The position numbers and the translations under genes are program-made. The notes under the pieces were generated by a model. It was not told the origin of the DNA and did not search any database. It was given only the letters and a program-made list of their open reading frames with translations. 10,839 bases of DNA from Dehalococcoidia bacterium (GTDB taxonomy: Bacteria; Chloroflexota; Dehalococcoidia; Dehalococcoidales; DAOWLH01), in NCBI GenBank assembly GCA_030643515.1, contig DAOWLH010000086.1, positions 1-10,839 on the forward strand. The letters run 5' to 3'. This document shows, piece by piece, positions 1 to 6,525 of this stretch. Position 1 is the stretch's first letter, and the number at the start of each line of letters is the position of its first letter.

Positions 1-945
1 GGCATCAAATGGCCAGGTTGAGGCCTCTTGGACCTCTCTCTTGTATGTAGTCCACGCTGTGATGGTTGAGGATAGTTCCATCATCCCTTCCCGCTGGCCC
101 TTTGCCTCTCGGTCTACCAGTTCGCGGGAGATTTCCGCTAGATGTTTTCGTGCTGGAATCAGCTCACTCTTCTTAGCCTCGCTCATGGCCCGATGGGCAG
201 TCCACATGGAGAGAAAGAATATCAGCAGGGTAATGCAAATCATAATCACATATCCTATGATGGTATTCGCATTAAGCAAAATTTCACCAGATTGAGACAC
301 ATTTCCAATAATGCTCAGGAGGATGGCACCGACAAAAACCAGCGAGATACCCAGGCTCCAACTGGCGACAGGTGCCATCATTTCAGTATCGAGTATGTCC
401 AGTTTCAGGTCTCGGCGACTCAAACGAGAGACACGTACGATACCGACCAATGTATCATAGATAAGCCATCCCATCAGGCCATAAACAATTGTGAGAGTTG
501 TAACATAATAAATAATCAACCAGGAAAAATCTGATGTTCCATCCGTATTCCAGGACTGAATATTTATCCCCATAAAGATGACTATTCCAAGGAATACGGC
601 TGTCCACTCCCAGCGACGACTTCGCTTCGAGATGTTTTCTGCAATCTTATTGAAGGCAGCGTCATTCAAGGATAATAACGGCTTAAAAGCCAGAACGGCC
701 TGCTCACGCGATCGTGACATGAAAGGATATACCACCAGGAAATAGATTATAAATAAAATGAGAAAGACAAAAAAACTCACTTCATCCCAATCTAATAGGG
801 AAGCGAGTTCACCTTCAAGGGCCGCTACCAAGACTGCCAGTAGCAGTAATACACCAACAACAGCAGTGATCGTCCATGACCGTGACAGCCGAGAACGCTT
901 CATCAGCGCGTCGATCAACGGATAGGCTCGAGGCTCTTGTGTCAT
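1..945 (-). CDS. Multi-span membrane protein of unknown function, paralogue of the 1417-2430 product (3' end outside window)
   Basis: An ATG at 945-943 opens 315 codons with no stop before the window edge. The C-terminus, perhaps 30 residues by comparison with its paralogue, is missing. Hydrophobic segments lie near residues 25-43, 57-76, 113-128, 142-163, 196-213 and 226-249, followed by a charged helical stretch (about 255-300). It matches the 1417-2430 product along its whole visible length. Shared blocks include RRWEW (110-114), GLMGWLIY (156-163), LKLDI (180-184), PVA..SLG.SL.FVG (192-206), an ELSS motif (290-293) and WPF(D/N)A at the end. An in-frame TAA at 972-970 limits upstream extension. 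No strong Shine-Dalgarno is seen. A consensus-like promoter lies about 45 bp upstream. I do not recognise the family. That it is a gene is secure from reading-frame length and homology to its neighbour; its function is unknown. Confidence 0.85.
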   Translation of the reverse strand, partial: MTQEPRAYPLIDALMKRSRLSRSWTITAVVGVLLLLAVLVAALEGELASLLDWDEVSFFVFLILFIIYFLVVYPFMSRSREQAVLAFKPLLSLNDAAFNKIAENISKRSRRWEWTAVFLGIVIFMGINIQSWNTDGTSDFSWLIIYYVTTLTIVYGLMGWLIYDTLVGIVRVSRLSRRDLKLDILDTEMMAPVASWSLGISLVFVGAILLSIIGNVSQSGEILLNANTIIGYVIMICITLLIFFLSMWTAHRAMSEAKKSELIPARKHLAEISRELVDREAKGQREGMMELSSTITAWTTYKREVQEASTWPFDA

Positions 946-989
946 ATGTCTTTTTAGGTTCCGGATTCTTTATGATAACTCATGAACTT

Positions 990-1018
990 ATGTTAGTGGC
1001 CTGGTCATGGGCTGTCAA
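990..1018 (-). promoter_or_regulatory. Sigma70-type promoter for the leftward membrane-protein gene
   Basis: Read on the minus strand, a perfect -35 box TTGACA (1018-1013) is followed by a 17-nt spacer and a -10-like TAACAT (995-990, four of six consensus bases). Transcription would start near 983, giving a leader of about 38 nt before the ATG at 945. Confidence 0.55.
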
Positions 1019-1103
1019 TATATCTAAGAGGTCAAACCCAACAATTCGCTAGATTGTTCAAAAAAAGGAACGGTTTTATCCAGTGAAACCTTCTGGCTAA
1101 ATC

Positions 1104-1129
1104 GTGTTTTTAATTTATATTAAAAACAC
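1104..1129. repeat. Perfect 11-bp palindrome with 4-nt loop between divergent genes
   Basis: GTGTTTTTAAT (1104-1114) and ATTAAAAACAC (1119-1129) are exact reverse complements around the loop TTAT. The palindrome lies 50 bp upstream of the GTG start at 1180 and about 86 bp upstream of the leftward promoter's -35 box. The context suits a regulator operator, or an AT-rich hairpin acting as a bidirectional terminator. No protein can be assigned to it. No convincing rightward promoter was found nearby. Confidence 0.6.
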
Positions 1130-1179
1130 TTGGAATCTTATGGTAGACTATGAGATTAACAATAACAGGGAGGTCTGTA

Positions 1180-1353
1180 GTGTCACCAAACGCCAAGAAA
1201 GCTCTAATTAGTCTTCTGGGTGGTGCAGGTTTCATAGTGCTATTAATCGGAGTTTTGTCTGATGCTTATGATTTCTGGGTAGGTGTTATTGCTGCCTTTG
1301 CTATATGGATAGTATCTGGTGCGGTTTCAACTTGGCTTGGAGTTAAGAAATAG
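1180..1353 (+). CDS. Small two-helix membrane protein, 57 aa, GTG start
   Basis: The reading frame extends up to an ATG at 1150. A strong Shine-Dalgarno GGGAGG (1168-1173) sits 6 nt before an in-frame GTG at 1180, so the GTG is the better start and gives 57 residues. After a basic N-terminus (SPNAKK) there are two hydrophobic helices, about residues 8-25 and 30-50, separated by a short acidic turn, and a basic GVKK end. This predicts a hairpin membrane peptide with both ends inside. It lies 63 bp before the 337-aa membrane protein on the same strand, so the two are probably cotranscribed. No family is recognised. It could be a small partner subunit of the membrane protein, but that is only inference from position. 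Confidence 0.65.
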   Translation: MSPNAKKALISLLGGAGFIVLLIGVLSDAYDFWVGVIAAFAIWIVSGAVSTWLGVKK

Positions 1354-1416
1354 AAATAGATATTAGATAAACCAGGATTACTTAATACAATCCTATCTTC
1401 TAGGGGACATAATCTA

Positions 1417-2430
1417 ATGGAAACTCAGCCTCAGCCTTTGCTCGTTGCACTAATGCGGCAAGTTCGCATACCGTGGCATTGGGCAACTGTTGTTGTAGCT
1501 GGTATATTGTTCATCCTTCTAATCCTAATAGGATATTTGGATGGTGCAATTAACCAACAGATTGAAGGGGGATTCTGGCGAGTCGGATTACAAGGTCCCG
1601 TTCTGATTGTCTACGTCCTCGCAATCTATCCCTTCATATTACGCCTTTGGAAACCTGCTATTAAGGCTTTTCGACCCATGGTATCCATGAGCGAAAACCA
1701 GTTCAACCGTTTATCAACAGAGATTACTACTGTAAATCGTCGGTGGGAATGGTTAGCCGTATTTATAGGTATTTTCCTCCATTTGATAAGATTAAGGATT
1801 TGGCTTGGGTGGATTGACCAGTGGTTCGAGGTTTACCAGGTAACCACAGAAGCGCTGTTGTTTGGATTAATGGGCTGGCTAATCTACAGTTCTATCAAAG
1901 GAAGTCGAGGCATTGCAAGATTAGGCAAGCAAAACCTTAAACTTGACATATTTAATATACAACTGCTCTCACCAGTCGCCCGTCATAGCCTAGGTCTTTC
2001 ACTTGCCTTTGTCGGTGGTATAAGCATAGCTCTGCTATTTGAAACACAAGAAACCCTGATTGAATGGCAATCCGTAGTTATTTACTCAATTCTAGTACTA
2101 GCAACAATAATAATCTTCTACATATCCATGTGGAGTATACACAACATAATGGCGAGAGTTAAAAGTTACGAGTTAGAAGTGGCACAAAAATACATGGCAG
2201 ACATGTCACGTAAACTTAAAGAAAGGATAACAAAAGGTCAATTAGAAGATATGGAGGAGTTGTCCTCGGCTGTCGCAGGGGGGGCAGCGTACGAAAGAAG
2301 AGTTAAGGAAGCACAAGAGTGGCCGTTTAATGCTGGAATATTACGTAGATTGTTTGCATCAGTCCTGGCACCAGTCTCCGTGTATACCATAAAGATATTT
2401 AGCACATTAGGCATACAAATTGGTACCTAG
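1417..2430 (+). CDS. Multi-span membrane protein of unknown function, 337 aa
   Basis: The ATG at 1417 is preceded by AGGGGA (1402-1407), 9 nt away. Hydrophobic segments lie near residues 22-42, 57-75, 111-127, 143-160, 189-208, 219-240 and 310-328. Between the last two is a long charged, probably coiled-coil region (about 245-303) with the blocks KGQLEDMEELSS (273-284) and YERRVKEAQEWPFNA (292-306). Conserved with the divergent 1-945 product are NRRWEWLAVF (107-116), GLMGWLIY (150-157), LKLDI (174-178) and SPVARHSLGLSL (185-196). The conserved WPF(N/D)A block sits just before the last helix, so the charged region is probably cytosolic and functionally important. The family is not recognised; a channel, sensor or stress membrane protein are all possible. 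Its gene looks more A+T-rich than the region to the right. Confidence 0.88.
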   Translation: METQPQPLLVALMRQVRIPWHWATVVVAGILFILLILIGYLDGAINQQIEGGFWRVGLQGPVLIVYVLAIYPFILRLWKPAIKAFRPMVSMSENQFNRLSTEITTVNRRWEWLAVFIGIFLHLIRLRIWLGWIDQWFEVYQVTTEALLFGLMGWLIYSSIKGSRGIARLGKQNLKLDIFNIQLLSPVARHSLGLSLAFVGGISIALLFETQETLIEWQSVVIYSILVLATIIIFYISMWSIHNIMARVKSYELEVAQKYMADMSRKLKERITKGQLEDMEELSSAVAGGAAYERRVKEAQEWPFNAGILRRLFASVLAPVSVYTIKIFSTLGIQIGT

Positions 2431-2847
2431 TCGTGGGGTTGCAGGAGAAATATGCTTTAGCATTACTGTCGGGTTAATAACAGAATTAACCAAAGGATAA
2501 TTAAGCAAACTAAGAACACTCGATTTCAACATGATTGATTTGTTTTGTTGAAAACTAAAACGGGATAATATTCCCCGACAGGGGCGTTGCCTTTGGGGTA
2601 AAAGCGTTCCATTGTTACCGGGGCGGCAATTGGTTCTATCGGGCTGAAGACCTAGTCTTTCTTCAGCTGCATCATTAGAAGTTGCAACTCTACCATAATC
2701 CCTCGATTGCCATAACCGACAGACAAGTATTATATTTATTACTTATGGTTGAGTCCCAAGAGACGTCAATGTCGCCCATGGTTGGCTTACCAATATAGAT
2801 GACCTCTGAGCCGTCACGCCCAGGGGCTATCACAAAGGTATCGGCTA
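2431..2847. other. Intergenic stretch with several short inverted repeats, no clear gene
   Basis: I see no complete gene here. Short inverted repeats are present: GGTTAAT/ATTAACC (2472-2478 and 2485-2491), TTTCAAC/GTTGAAA (2524-2530 and 2547-2553) and GCTGAAGA/TCTTCAGC (2643-2650 and 2660-2667, 9-nt loop). None is followed by a T-run on either strand, so none is a convincing intrinsic terminator. They lie between convergent genes (337-aa gene rightward, 414-aa gene leftward), so some may still help end transcription. The right part (2690-2847) contains a coding-like minus-strand stretch, described separately. Confidence 0.5.
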
Positions 2848-2848
2848 C
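2690..2848 (-). pseudogene. Coding-like remnant, possible frameshifted C-terminal tail of the 414-aa gene
   Basis: Directly after the double TAG that ends the 414-aa gene, the minus strand in another frame reads 52 sense codons up to a TAG at 2692-2690. The first 34 or so look protein-like: VADTFVIAPGRDG, then EVIYIGKPTMGDIDVSW. The remainder is A+T-rich and less convincing. The stop ending the 414-aa frame falls exactly at the junction, so a single-base indel could have separated this tail from the gene. Alternatively it is a fragment of an unrelated decayed gene. No start codon with a Shine-Dalgarno is evident for independent translation. Confidence 0.25.
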
Positions 2849-4092
2849 TAGCCCGCCGGTTCTTCGGCTTTCTGCTCCGGCGGCAAGAACGCTTCAATGA
2901 TGGGTGCCAGCAGGGACTGGTCATAGCCGACTTCCAATATATGGATATTAAGAGGCTCGGTTACAGGCTCTTCTCCCGGCAATAGTTCTCCGGCAGCTGT
3001 TTTGGCCGGTTTCTCTTCCGGTGCCGGCTGCGGCTCAAGCTCTTTAGAGGCCTCTTCCGGTGCCGGCTGCGGCCCAATCTCTTTGTAGGCCTCTTCGGGC
3101 ACGGGCACCCGGGAAACCACAAAAGTACCCAGTTTGGGCTTAAGGAAATCGTGGTAGTATTTAACCCTCTCCAGCCCCTCCTGTTGATACCAGCCTTCCT
3201 GCTCCATGCACTCTATAATCACGTCCGGCCGGCAGAAACGACCGAAGTCAGCCACCAAAGCAAGGTCATCCAGCCGGTCGGCAGCGTAGATAATCATATC
3301 AGGCCACTTTATTATTGGCAGATAGTGGTCGGTCATGGTCCGGAGACGAAGCCATTCCTGCTTCTCGCTGACCGACTTCGCTGTCCAGAAGGCGTCTAGA
3401 ATCTCCGACCTGATTGAGAAAAACCGGTTCATTTTTGGCGAGTGGGCTATGAAATCCGGGACGGTGAATGTAATGTCGCCACTATGTCCCAGTTGTAAAG
3501 ACTGTATCTCCAGCAGAGGAGGCACCAGGTCCTCATGCAAGCCGGGCATGGTTTCTGCCTCAGTTGCCTGTGAGTCCATGCGTGTATCGGTAGTGTCAGT
3601 ACTGTAGAGCTTGTCTGGTGCCAGCATTTTCAGTAGTGATAAAATGACCCACTTCTCATACCCGGCTTTAAATAGCTGATTGAAGGAACCCCTGATACTC
3701 TTCAAGCTCAACTGTTCAAAGGCATCGGTATCTATTTTACCTTTAACCAGGTTAAACAGGTGGTCGAATAGTGGCCTCATCAGGCCATTCGTCGGGTCGC
3801 TAAGGAACCAGGTAAGACCACCTAATAGCTTAACATCGGTAATCCCCAAAGTCCCGGTTGCCTCCTGGCTGACCGCACCATAGTTTCTACTGAGCAGCTC
3901 GGCTTCAGCCAGCAGGTCAGGGAAGTTTTCCCTGAGAAAGGCCACCCGAACGGTGTCAAATAACCTGTAGAACTCGGTCCTGACATCTCCAGGTATGGCA
4001 ATAAGATTTGGTGCTATTTTAATGCTGGGGTTGTTCTTTATGTACCCCCCAAGTTTGGAATATGCGTCCTGCCAGTTATTCAACGGTGCCAT
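2848..4092 (-). CDS. Protein of unknown function, 414 aa, with Pro/Glu-rich repeated linker
   Basis: The ATG at 4092 follows GGGAGG (4110-4105) at a rather long 12-nt spacing. No signal peptide or membrane helix is apparent, so it is probably cytosolic. Residues 1-165 look alpha-helical. Residues about 205-330 alternate strands and helices and include RPDVIIECME (288-297), a helix with a YYHDF block, and a strand GTFVVSR (322-328). That order recalls the core of PD-(D/E)XK nuclease-like folds, but the lysine expected after the Glu is Met, so this is a weak resemblance. Residues about 331-378 are a Pro/Glu/Ala linker in which a 13-residue unit (as in EEASKELEPQPAP) is tandemly repeated. A short hydrophobic tail follows (LNIHILEVGYDQSLLAPIIE, 381-400). 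The gene stands alone with its own promoter candidate and ends in two consecutive TAG codons. I do not recognise it. Confidence 0.8.
   Translation of the reverse strand: MAPLNNWQDAYSKLGGYIKNNPSIKIAPNLIAIPGDVRTEFYRLFDTVRVAFLRENFPDLLAEAELLSRNYGAVSQEATGTLGITDVKLLGGLTWFLSDPTNGLMRPLFDHLFNLVKGKIDTDAFEQLSLKSIRGSFNQLFKAGYEKWVILSLLKMLAPDKLYSTDTTDTRMDSQATEAETMPGLHEDLVPPLLEIQSLQLGHSGDITFTVPDFIAHSPKMNRFFSIRSEILDAFWTAKSVSEKQEWLRLRTMTDHYLPIIKWPDMIIYAADRLDDLALVADFGRFCRPDVIIECMEQEGWYQQEGLERVKYYHDFLKPKLGTFVVSRVPVPEEAYKEIGPQPAPEEASKELEPQPAPEEKPAKTAAGELLPGEEPVTEPLNIHILEVGYDQSLLAPIIEAFLPPEQKAEEPAG
3013..3100 (-). repeat. 39-bp in-frame tandem repeat inside the 414-aa gene
   Basis: Two nearly identical 39-bp units (3013-3051 and 3052-3090) and the start of a third (3091-3100) encode 13-residue repeats of the type PAPEEAxKExxPQ. 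The period is a multiple of three and the reading frame is kept. This is an expandable linker, not a CRISPR or a mobile element. Confidence 0.85.
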
Positions 4093-4166
4093 ATACTTTT
4101 TCTTCCTCCCACGTGCCTTGAGTTATTAAAAAACCGAGCGTCTTCTTCCCCGCTCCATTCTTTCCC

Positions 4167-4195
4167 AGCGTATCGTAGAACAATTGTATTGTCAA
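4167..4195 (-). promoter_or_regulatory. Candidate promoter for the 414-aa gene
   Basis: On the minus strand a perfect TTGACA (4195-4190) is followed after 17 nt by TACGCT (4172-4167), a poor -10 box (three of six). It lies about 75 bp upstream of the ATG at 4092. The spacer contains the short inverted repeat ACAAT-(3)-ATTGT, possibly an operator. Confidence 0.35.
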
Positions 4196-4212
4196 TATTT
4201 GCGATTGCCATG

Positions 4213-4271
4213 ACTTACAGGCTGCTGTAAAGTATTAGCAGGCTGGTTAACAAGGTTACATTTAAACCAGC
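4213..4271. repeat. Two short inverted repeats upstream of the 414-aa gene
   Basis: TTACAG-(GCTG)-CTGTAA spans 4215-4230. GCTGGTT (4242-4248) pairs with AACCAGC (4265-4271) around a 16-nt loop. Both lie between the terminator of the maturation operon and the candidate promoter of the 414-aa gene. No T-run follows either, and their role is unknown. Confidence 0.35.
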
Positions 4272-4300
4272 AGTCTCCTGTTACTAGAACATCTCCCTGC

Positions 4301-4338
4301 AAAAGACTATCAAGCAATAGCATTTGGCCTGGATAGTC
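4301..4338 (-). terminator. Probable intrinsic terminator of the maturation operon
   Basis: Read on the minus strand, GACTATC (4338-4332) pairs with GATAGTC (4311-4305) and is followed at once by TTTT (4304-4301). It starts 10 bp after the stop of the xdhC-like gene. The 20-nt loop and short T-run make it moderate in strength, but position and orientation fit the end of the gene train. Confidence 0.55.
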
Positions 4339-4348
4339 GGCCTGCCCT

Positions 4349-5128
4349 CTATTGGATAGCACCAGACCTTCTTATCTGTACCACCTCGGCCAGAATACTG
4401 ACGGCTATTTCTTCCGGCGTCCGCCCACCTATCGTCAGGCCGATAGGGGCATGGACCTTGTCCAATTGTTCTTGGGAAAACCCCTTCGCCAGCAGGTGCG
4501 AAAAGACGGCTTTATTTTTGGCCCGGCTGCCAATCATGCCGATATATTTCGCTTCGGTGGCCAGAGCCCCCTCCAGGACCTTTTCATCGCCTTTGTGACC
4601 GTGGGTGACAATGACAATATAGCTTGATTTATCCACCTTAACCCCGGAAAAGGCGGCAGAGAAGTCCTCGGTTATGGTCACTTCGGCCTCCGGAAACCGC
4701 TCCTTGGTGGAAAACTCGGGGCGGTCATCAATGACTACTATCTTGAAACCCGCTATCCCGGCCATCCTGACCAGGGGAAGGGCGATATGGCCACCACCAA
4801 AGATGAACATGGTGGGTTCAGAGAATACCGGCTCAATAAAGACCTCGACATCCCCGCCGCAGATCATACCCAGTTCATGACCGGCCTTGAGGCGGTAGCA
4901 CAGGCGCTTCGGTTTACCCTGCTTTATTACCTGCGCAGCCATTTTAATAACCTGCTTTTCTATATTGCCGCCGCCAATGGTACCGAAGATGCTGCCGTCG
5001 GCTCTGACCAGCATCTTGGCTCCTTCTTCCCTGGGGGTTGAGCCACTGGCCGCTATGACGGTAATCAGGGCCGCCTCCTGCTGGTTTTCCTTGACCCTGA
5101 CTACCTCTTTGTAAATATCACCCTGCAT
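4349..5128 (-). CDS. xdhC: XdhC/CoxI family molybdenum hydroxylase maturation factor, 259 aa
   Basis: XdhC-type proteins bind the molybdenum cofactor, support its sulfuration and help insert it into xanthine-dehydrogenase-family enzymes in the cytoplasm. The N-terminal XdhC/CoxI domain (about 15-100) carries SGSTPREEGAKML (28-40), GTIGGGNIE (49-57) and GMICGGDVEVFIEP (87-100). The C-terminal Rossmann domain (about 105-250) has FGGGHIA (110-116), VVIDDRPEF (131-139), VTHGHKGDE (174-182), YIGMIGSR (195-202) and GLTIGGRTPEEIAVSILAE (230-248), all typical of the family. Full length for the short two-domain form. The ATG at 5128 has a good AAGGAG (5140-5135) 6 nt upstream. It starts 12 bp after yqeC and is the last gene before the terminator. 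The context with YqeB and YqeC suggests it serves a YqeB-type, possibly selenium-dependent, hydroxylase. Confidence 0.93.
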   Translation of the reverse strand: MQGDIYKEVVRVKENQQEAALITVIAASGSTPREEGAKMLVRADGSIFGTIGGGNIEKQVIKMAAQVIKQGKPKRLCYRLKAGHELGMICGGDVEVFIEPVFSEPTMFIFGGGHIALPLVRMAGIAGFKIVVIDDRPEFSTKERFPEAEVTITEDFSAAFSGVKVDKSSYIVIVTHGHKGDEKVLEGALATEAKYIGMIGSRAKNKAVFSHLLAKGFSQEQLDKVHAPIGLTIGGRTPEEIAVSILAEVVQIRRSGAIQ

Positions 5129-5140
5129 CTTAAACTCCTT

Positions 5141-5926
5141 CTATTTGTTTGATGTGACCACCTTCACCACCGGATAGGATGATTGCACCTGCCCCAGAAC
5201 TACCCTCTCTACCTGAGGATGCCCTTTCTCCATAATGCTGGCGGCCAAATTCTCAGCTTCCTGATAACTTTTGGCCAGGTCTACCTTGTTAATCAGGGGG
5301 ACGATTCTGGCCAGGGGCGGACTGCCCTTGATTATACCCCTCGGGTGCGTTATCAGGGTTGCTATGACATCCGCTGAGATTATGCCACCGGTGGGCAGCC
5401 CAGTCAACCGGGAGGCTATCTCCGGCCGGAAGACACTTTCCCCGGTCAGCCTTGAGCCCAGGGCATCCATGCCGACCACGGCAACCACCAGAGAGGTGCT
5501 TCTGGGAATCACCGGCTCGGTTGCGTTAGGCGCCTTGAGGGGCTTTCTGGCAGCCCCGTCTGCCTCGACGATGACGTAGTCTACCTGCTCAAGCCCGGTA
5601 AGACAGTCAACTAACCGGGGGCTGACCCCGGCAAGCTTGCCTTCCGGTGATAACCTCTCGCTGGCCAGGGTGATACGATGGTGATGATGCAGCTCCTCAA
5701 GAAGCCGGGCCACCAGTTTCTCCTCGTCCTTTTCCACGATGAGCGAGCTACCGGGAGCCTGCCAGTCAAGAATCCGGGTGGTAGTAGTGGTAATGACAAC
5801 TTCGCCGCCTGAAGCAAGCTCCTGCGATAGCGCCATCATCAGGCTGCTCTTACCACCAGCCCCGACAAGACTGATGACCTCACCCCGCCGGATAGCAAAG
5901 GCCTGGGCAAGCCCAACGGCTGTCAT
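5141..5926 (-). CDS. yqeC: YqeC-like selenium-dependent hydroxylase accessory protein, 261 aa
   Basis: The YqeC family is a P-loop NTP-binding protein found with selenium-dependent molybdenum hydroxylases; its exact reaction is not settled. Visible motifs are a Walker A-like VGAGGKSSLM (21-30), TTTTTRI (46-52), YVIVEADGAARKPLKAP (117-133), VVGMDALG (150-157) and the GTPase-like NKVD (213-216). The frame stays open to an ATG at 6028. The ATG at 5926 overlaps the methyltransferase stop as ATGA (5926-5923) and puts the P-loop at the usual distance from the N-terminus, so it is chosen; translation is probably coupled. Four consecutive histidines (80-83) lie on the surface-like stretch after LLEEL and could bind metal, though this is speculative. 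XdhC follows after 12 bp. Confidence 0.9.
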   Translation of the reverse strand: MTAVGLAQAFAIRRGEVISLVGAGGKSSLMMALSQELASGGEVVITTTTTRILDWQAPGSSLIVEKDEEKLVARLLEELHHHHRITLASERLSPEGKLAGVSPRLVDCLTGLEQVDYVIVEADGAARKPLKAPNATEPVIPRSTSLVVAVVGMDALGSRLTGESVFRPEIASRLTGLPTGGIISADVIATLITHPRGIIKGSPPLARIVPLINKVDLAKSYQEAENLAASIMEKGHPQVERVVLGQVQSSYPVVKVVTSNK

Positions 5927-6525
5927 TTTCGGATAATGAGCCAAATGCCGCCCACTTCCTCGATCTGGCAGTTTTCGGCAAGCCCTGTCCTTGTAAGCAT
6001 TGCCTCCAGCTCCTCCCTGGTAACCCATTTCCGGCCCAGCCTCTTGTTCAGCACCTGGGACTCGTCGTGAATATTATCTATCAGTTGCGGCGGCGCATTT
6101 TTGCCATAGCCGCCGCCGACAAAGGCCAGGCCACCGGGTGCAAGCACCCGGAAGATTTCCTGAAGCAGCCTGTCTTCCAGGAAAAAGAAGGCTCCCCGGA
6201 ATGCTATCAGGTCAAAACGAGAGTCAGCCAAGTCGAGATGGTCCAGGTCAGTTTGCTTTACCTTGATGTTAGGGCCGAGACCAGCATCTTCGACTTCCTG
6301 TTCCAAATACGCCACCACTTCTGGCTGTTCGGCGGCGATGGTGATAGCCATATCAGGATAGGACCTGGCCAGCTCCCGGGAGATGCCCCCGGAAAAGGGG
6401 CCCAGTTCAAGTACCGTTCCAGAACCACAGCGATAGTGCTCCATAATATGGGCCACCAGATAGGGATAGACCTGATGCCACAAGTGGTTTATCTTCTTAA
6501 TATCTTGCAGGTTTATGGTTGCCAT
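5923..6525 (-). CDS. Class I SAM-dependent methyltransferase, 200 aa
   Basis: A Rossmann-fold methyltransferase. Motif I is VLELGPFSGGIS (38-49). An acidic residue ends a strand near EQPEV (66-70), and a QTDLDHLD stretch (91-98) fits the adenine-binding Asp. RFDLIAFRGAFFFLED (103-118) is motif IV-like, and RVLAPGGLAFVGGGYG (126-141) is the motif V/VI region. The substrate cannot be told from sequence. The ATG at 6525 overlaps the yqeB end by 13 bp, with AGGA (6538-6535) 9 nt upstream, and its stop overlaps the yqeC start by 4 bp. This tight placement between two maturation genes implies a role in the same pathway, perhaps modifying a cofactor intermediate or a partner protein. That role is inference only. 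Confidence 0.88.
   Translation of the reverse strand: MATINLQDIKKINHLWHQVYPYLVAHIMEHYRCGSGTVLELGPFSGGISRELARSYPDMAITIAAEQPEVVAYLEQEVEDAGLGPNIKVKQTDLDHLDLADSRFDLIAFRGAFFFLEDRLLQEIFRVLAPGGLAFVGGGYGKNAPPQLIDNIHDESQVLNKRLGRKWVTREELEAMLTRTGLAENCQIEEVGGIWLIIRK

Noticed and set aside
41..534. Rightward ORFs in 41-534
   Set aside because: They lie opposite the leftward membrane-protein gene, which has clear paralogue support; the rightward products look like antisense shadows.
1150..1179. ATG at 1150 as start of the small membrane protein
   Set aside because: The strong GGGAGG at 1168-1173 lies inside that frame, 6 nt before the in-frame GTG at 1180, so the shorter form is better supported.
3013..3100. 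CRISPR-like repeat
   Set aside because: The units are directly adjacent with no spacers, and they preserve the reading frame of a long gene.
5927..6028. N-terminal extension of YqeC from an ATG at 6028
   Set aside because: The extra 34 residues lie wholly within the methyltransferase gene, have no family character, and the ATGA-coupled start at 5926 fits the family length.
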